Below are positions 60,608 through 64,000 of a stretch of 64,000 bases of DNA, one piece after another. This DNA is from Prescottella soli (GTDB lineage Bacteria > Actinomycetota > Actinomycetes > Mycobacteriales > Mycobacteriaceae): positions 1,674,001-1,738,000 of the forward strand of contig NZ_CP157276.1 of NCBI RefSeq assembly GCF_040024445.1, given 5' to 3'. The position numbers and the translations under genes were made by a program. Below the pieces are notes generated by a model, which was not told the DNA's origin, searched no databases, and saw nothing but the letters and a program-made list of their open reading frames with translations. Every line of letters starts with the position of its first letter. Position 1 is the first letter of the stretch.

Positions 60608-62449
60608 TCAATCCAGTTGCAGCTCCGGCTTATACAGGTCCAACCAGGTGTAGATGTCGACCGCGCGATCCAGGCTCGCCCGGGTGGCGGGATCCATCCG
60701 CATCGGATCTTGTGCCACCAGCTGTTGCATCCAGGTCCGGTCGATCAGGTCGAACAGCGGCGAATTGGCCTCAGCCAGGATCTCCTTCGCGAGCTGCTGC
60801 AGGTTCGTCGCGTAAGCGGGATCCTGTGTCAAGGGGTACCCGCTCTTCACACGGTCGACGACCGATTGCGGGAGCACATGTTTCGCGGCGTGGCGCAGCA
60901 GGCTCTTTTCGCGGCCGTCGAAGGTCTTCAGCGGCCACGGAGTGTTGTAGACGTATTCGACGAGGCGATGATCGCAGAACGGCACCCGAACCTCCAGGCC
61001 GGCCGCCATCGATACGCGATCCTTGCGGTCCAGCAGGATCCGCACGAACCGGGTCAGATGGAGGTAGCACGCCTCGCGCATGCGGTATTCGACCTCGGAT
61101 TCGCCGGGCAGGTGTTCCACCTCCGCGCACGCCGCGGTGTATTGGTCGGCAATGTAGCTGTCGATATCCAACCTTTCGCGCAGCTCCGGATTCAGGACGT
61201 CCCAGTGGGCGTCGTCGGTGTGCGCGCCGGTGAAGGCCATCCACGGGAAGGCGTCTGCATTGACCGCCCTCTCGTCGTGGAACCACGGGTAGCCGCCGAA
61301 CACCTCGTCGGCCGATTCACCCGACAACGCCACTGTCGACTGCTCGCGAATCGCCTTGAACAGCAGGTAAAGCGATAGATCCATATCGCCGAGTCCGGGC
61401 ATGTCGCGCGCGCTGATCACCGCACGCCGCACTGAAAGATCGAGCAGATCGGCCGAATTCAGCATCACGTCGTTATGTGCGGACCCCACCAACGCCGCGA
61501 CCTCGCGCGCGTACGGCGAGTCGGGGGTGTCGCGTACCTCGTCGGGGACGAAGTTCTGCTCTTGATGGAGAAAGTCCACCGAGAAGGTGCGCAGTTGCTC
61601 GCCGTGGCGCGCGAGACTCGCCGCGGCCAGACCGGTGATGGCGCTGGAATCCAGCCCACCCGAGAGCAATACGCAACGAGGCACATCGGAGATCAGCTGC
61701 CGGTCGACGATGTCGGTGAGCAGATCCCGCACCCGCTCGACGGACTCCACCCTGCTGTCGGTGTGCTCGACCGCCTCCAGGCGCCAGTAGGTGCGCTCGT
61801 GAATTCCATTGCGATCAACCCGGATCAGCGTGCCGGGCCGCAACTCGTACATGCCCTTCCATAACGACCTGCGCGGCTCCTTGGTCATGGCGAACAGCTC
61901 ACGAACCCCGTCCAGATCGACGGCTTTGCGCGCCAACGGGTTCGCCAGAATTGCCTTGGGCTCCGACCCGAAGAGGACACCGTCCGGTGTCGGGTAGTAG
62001 TAGAGCGGCTTGATGCCCATGCGGTCTCGGATCATCACCAGCTTCTCCTCGCGCTGGTCCCAGATCGCTAAGGCGTACATGCCGTTGAGGCGATCGACGA
62101 CGCTCTCGCCCCACTGCAGGTATGCGTGGAGAACCACCTCGGCATCACTGTCGGTGCGGAACGAATGACCCAGAGCCCGAAGCTGATCACGCAGTTCCCG
62201 GTAGTTGTACGTCTCCCCCGTGTACACCATTCCGACGTCCCCAGCGGGGGTGCTCACGCTCATCGGCTGCACCCCACCGGGCAGATCGATAATGGCCAGC
62301 CGCCGATGCCCGAGCCCCGCGTGAGTGCGTACGAAAGTGCCGCTGCCGTCCGGCCCGCGCAAAGCCATCGTGTCGGTCATCGCGTCGATGACACTCTGCT
62401 GTCGGGTCAGGTCGGAGTCGAACGACACCCAGCCTGCGATTCCACACAT
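60608..62449 (-). CDS. asnB: Asparagine synthase (glutamine-hydrolysing)
   Basis: 613 residues. Class II glutaminase domain with the exposed N-terminal Cys (MCGIAGWVSFD, Cys2), ALRGPDGSG, GLGHRRLAIID and GETYNYRELRD. Synthetase domain with the PP-loop CVLLSGGLDSSAITGLAA and LSGESADEVFGGYPWF. It makes Asn from Asp, Gln and ATP; some actinobacterial AsnB paralogues instead amidate wall or other substrates. Stand-alone minus-strand gene, divergent from the alcohol dehydrogenase. Confidence 0.93.
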   Translation of the reverse strand: MCGIAGWVSFDSDLTRQQSVIDAMTDTMALRGPDGSGTFVRTHAGLGHRRLAIIDLPGGVQPMSVSTPAGDVGMVYTGETYNYRELRDQLRALGHSFRTDSDAEVVLHAYLQWGESVVDRLNGMYALAIWDQREEKLVMIRDRMGIKPLYYYPTPDGVLFGSEPKAILANPLARKAVDLDGVRELFAMTKEPRRSLWKGMYELRPGTLIRVDRNGIHERTYWRLEAVEHTDSRVESVERVRDLLTDIVDRQLISDVPRCVLLSGGLDSSAITGLAAASLARHGEQLRTFSVDFLHQEQNFVPDEVRDTPDSPYAREVAALVGSAHNDVMLNSADLLDLSVRRAVISARDMPGLGDMDLSLYLLFKAIREQSTVALSGESADEVFGGYPWFHDERAVNADAFPWMAFTGAHTDDAHWDVLNPELRERLDIDSYIADQYTAACAEVEHLPGESEVEYRMREACYLHLTRFVRILLDRKDRVSMAAGLEVRVPFCDHRLVEYVYNTPWPLKTFDGREKSLLRHAAKHVLPQSVVDRVKSGYPLTQDPAYATNLQQLAKEILAEANSPLFDLIDRTWMQQLVAQDPMRMDPATRASLDRAVDIYTWLDLYKPELQLD

Positions 62450-62583
62450 GTAACGTCCCCCAATTCGGTTACCTGCACAGCTATTACGAATTTTTGCGAG
62501 AACAACCTAGAACGTGTTCCAATTTGGAGGATCTGTGGCTATCGTCACAGCTACCGCTAGTCACATAAGGGGAGGGTGTTGCA

Positions 62584-63711
62584 ATGAAGACCAAGGGTGC
62601 GTTGCTGTGGGGTATCAACGACAAGTGGTCGGTCGAAGAGATCGAACTCGGTGATCCGGTCGCCGGCGAGGTGCAGATCCGGATGGAAGCCGCCGGCATG
62701 TGCCACTCCGACCACCACATCGTCACCGGTGCGACGCCGATGGCGTCCTACCCTGCGATGGGTGGCCACGAGGGCGCGGGTGTGGTCATCAAGGTCGGCG
62801 ATGGGGTCAAGGATCTCGAGGTGGGCGACCACGTCGTGCTCTCGTTCATCCCGGCGTGCGGGCGCTGCCCGTCGTGTTCGTCGGGACATTCGAACGTCTG
62901 CGATCTCGGTATGGGGCTGCTCAGCGGTCAGGCCATTGCCGACGGCAGCTACCGCATCCAGGCACGCGGGGAGAACGTCATCCCGATGAGCCTGCTCGGC
63001 ACCTTCTCGCCGTACATGACCGTCCACGAGTCCCAGGCCGTGAAGATCGAGAAGGACATCCCGTTCGAGCTCGCGGCCCTCGTCGGCTGCGGTGTCCCGA
63101 CCGGTTGGGGTTCGGCGACACACATCGCCGAGGTCGAGCCGGGTGACTCGGTCGCGATCATCGGCGTCGGCGGTGTCGGCATGAGCGCACTGCAGGGCGC
63201 CGTCGCGTCGGGCGCCCGCCACGTGTTCGCGATCGACCCGGTTCCGTTCAAGCGCGAGCAGGCCCTCGCGTTCGGTGCCACGCACGCCTTCCCGTCGATG
63301 GAAGAGGCGATCGCGCCGATCATGGAGATCACGTGGGGCCGCATGTGCCAGAAGACCATCATCACGGTCGGTGAGATGAAGGGTGAGTACATCGACCCGG
63401 CCCTCACCCTCACGGCCAAGAACGGCCGCTGCGTCGTCACCGCCATGGGCCACATGGCCGACATGGACGTCAAGCTCAACTCCTTCACCTTCGCGATGCT
63501 GCAGAAGAGCCTGCGGGGCAACATCTACGGTGGCTGCAACACCCGCGTCGACATCCCGAACCTGCTGAACCTGTACCGGGCGGGTCTGCTCAACCTCGAG
63601 GACATGGTCACCAACACCTACTCGCTCGAGCAGCTCAACGAGGGCTACCGGGACATGCTCGACGGCAAGAACATCCGCGGCGTCATCCGCTACACCGAAG
63701 CAGACTGGTAG
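62584..63711 (+). CDS. NDMA-dependent alcohol dehydrogenase
   Basis: 375 residues, ATG behind GGGGAGGG. Zinc MDR family: catalytic-zinc ligands CHSDHH and GGHEGAG, the structural-zinc set CGRCPSCSSGHSNVC, and cofactor motif IIGVGGVGMSALQGAVASGA. The length, the start KTKGALLWGINDKWSVEEIELGDP and the end NIRGVIRYTEADW match the class that keeps tightly bound NAD(H) and uses N,N-dimethyl-4-nitrosoaniline or an unknown natural acceptor, often with a mycofactocin requirement. Physiological substrates are short alcohols. Confidence 0.93.
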   Translation: MKTKGALLWGINDKWSVEEIELGDPVAGEVQIRMEAAGMCHSDHHIVTGATPMASYPAMGGHEGAGVVIKVGDGVKDLEVGDHVVLSFIPACGRCPSCSSGHSNVCDLGMGLLSGQAIADGSYRIQARGENVIPMSLLGTFSPYMTVHESQAVKIEKDIPFELAALVGCGVPTGWGSATHIAEVEPGDSVAIIGVGGVGMSALQGAVASGARHVFAIDPVPFKREQALAFGATHAFPSMEEAIAPIMEITWGRMCQKTIITVGEMKGEYIDPALTLTAKNGRCVVTAMGHMADMDVKLNSFTFAMLQKSLRGNIYGGCNTRVDIPNLLNLYRAGLLNLEDMVTNTYSLEQLNEGYRDMLDGKNIRGVIRYTEADW

Positions 63712-63759
63712 GTCGCCGGTCGGGCGCGTCTCGCAATCTGATCGGGCAATGGCCGTGGA

Positions 63760-63803
63760 CAACGCCTCGGCCGCCGTCGCCTACGACGGTGGCCGAGGCG
63801 TTG
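63760..63803 (+). terminator. Strong terminator after the alcohol dehydrogenase
   Basis: A 20-bp stem CAACGCCTCGGCCGCCGTCG / CGACGGTGGCCGAGGCGTTG with loop CCTA and a single G-T wobble. It also separates the minus-strand fragment beyond it. Confidence 0.85.
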
Positions 63804-63809
63804 CACAAA

Positions 63810-64000
63810 CTAGCACTCGGGCCCGAGCAGCTCCTGCAGTCGCTCGCCCTTGCGGTACAGCTCGATCAGCAGCGGCCGCAGAGCCGGCCTCGGTCAACGA
63901 GTACTCGGCGCGTGACGGGAACCCGACGAGTAGCCGACGCTGGACCAGCCCCCGGCCGTGTTCGCGGCCGCGTTCAACAGCGGTGAACCTGCCGCGGTGG
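63810..64000 (-). pseudogene. HxlR/winged-helix-like regulator tail, apparently frameshifted
   Basis: The reverse frame gives RGREHGRGLVQRRLLVGFPS and RAEYSLTEAG (the wing of an HxlR-type regulator), then the natural continuation LRPLLIELYRKGERLQELLG and PEC before TAG lies one frame over. Sequence upstream leaves the window. Either a pseudogene or a base error. Confidence 0.4.

Noticed and set aside
62557-63762. Minus-strand open frame of 401 codons
   Set aside because: Antisense shadow of the alcohol dehydrogenase; His/Asp/Arg-rich translation without motifs.

Overview
The window is high-GC actinobacterial DNA and most resembles a Rhodococcus/Prescottella-type member of the Mycobacteriales. 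This rests on two WhiB-like proteins, a DyP peroxidase with its encapsulin shell, a DosR-type dormancy box upstream of universal stress proteins, NDMA- and F420-linked oxidoreductase families, and frequent GTG starts. The genus is an inference from gene content.

1-17.5 kb looks like stable chromosome. At the left edge, on the minus strand, is a one-polypeptide SEDS (RodA/FtsW)-class B PBP fusion, cut by the window, coupled to a single-pass membrane protein. A FUSC-type membrane protein follows. Next comes a hypoxia/nitric-oxide block: two tandem-domain universal stress proteins flank an LLM-class oxidoreductase (minus strand), with a near-consensus DosR box upstream of the larger stress-protein gene and a weaker box at the other. 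Divergent from them are an NsrR-type repressor and a flavohaemoglobin. A DyP peroxidase carrying an encapsulin-targeting tail overlaps the encapsulin gene. After these come a small protein, a secreted M23 peptidase, an FdhF/YdeP-type molybdoenzyme, tRNA-Arg(CCT) and a secreted alpha/beta hydrolase.

17.5-50 kb, beginning just past the tRNA, is an accessory region with many broken genes and a dispersed repeat. Six copies of a 75-275 bp repeat, built from short GCCAACT-NN-GRTGACGA sites in both orientations, plus partial copies, mark its gaps. They look like scars of multi-site (IS21-like) transposon ends. Intact islands in this region are a TetR/DUF2306 pair with shared operators, and a hydroxyquinol (resorcinol-type) catabolic operon (FAD hydroxylase, maleylacetate reductase, hydroxyquinol 1,2-dioxygenase, malic enzyme) facing a TetR regulator. 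Downstream of the operon are a Dabb protein, a 10-TM protein with three WPF motifs and a WhiB protein. Others are a diacylglycerol kinase, SRPBCC, PAS-ANTAR and GNAT genes. Decayed genes include an IS3 remnant abutting a truncated PAP2 gene, an EthA-type monooxygenase, an MFS transporter, a methyltransferase, a WYL regulator with an internal stop and a PLD-like gene.

50-64 kb returns to intact genes. A secreted Tap-like hydrolase is followed by two small overlapping membrane-protein genes. Divergent from these are a SNF2 helicase and a SWIM zinc-finger protein whose genes overlap. A peroxiredoxin/TetR/SDR module carries two TGGA-type inverted repeats. An ECF sigma factor overlaps a CU044_5270-like membrane protein gene. 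Last are asparagine synthase AsnB, an NDMA-dependent alcohol dehydrogenase with a strong terminator, and a broken regulator-like tail at the right edge.
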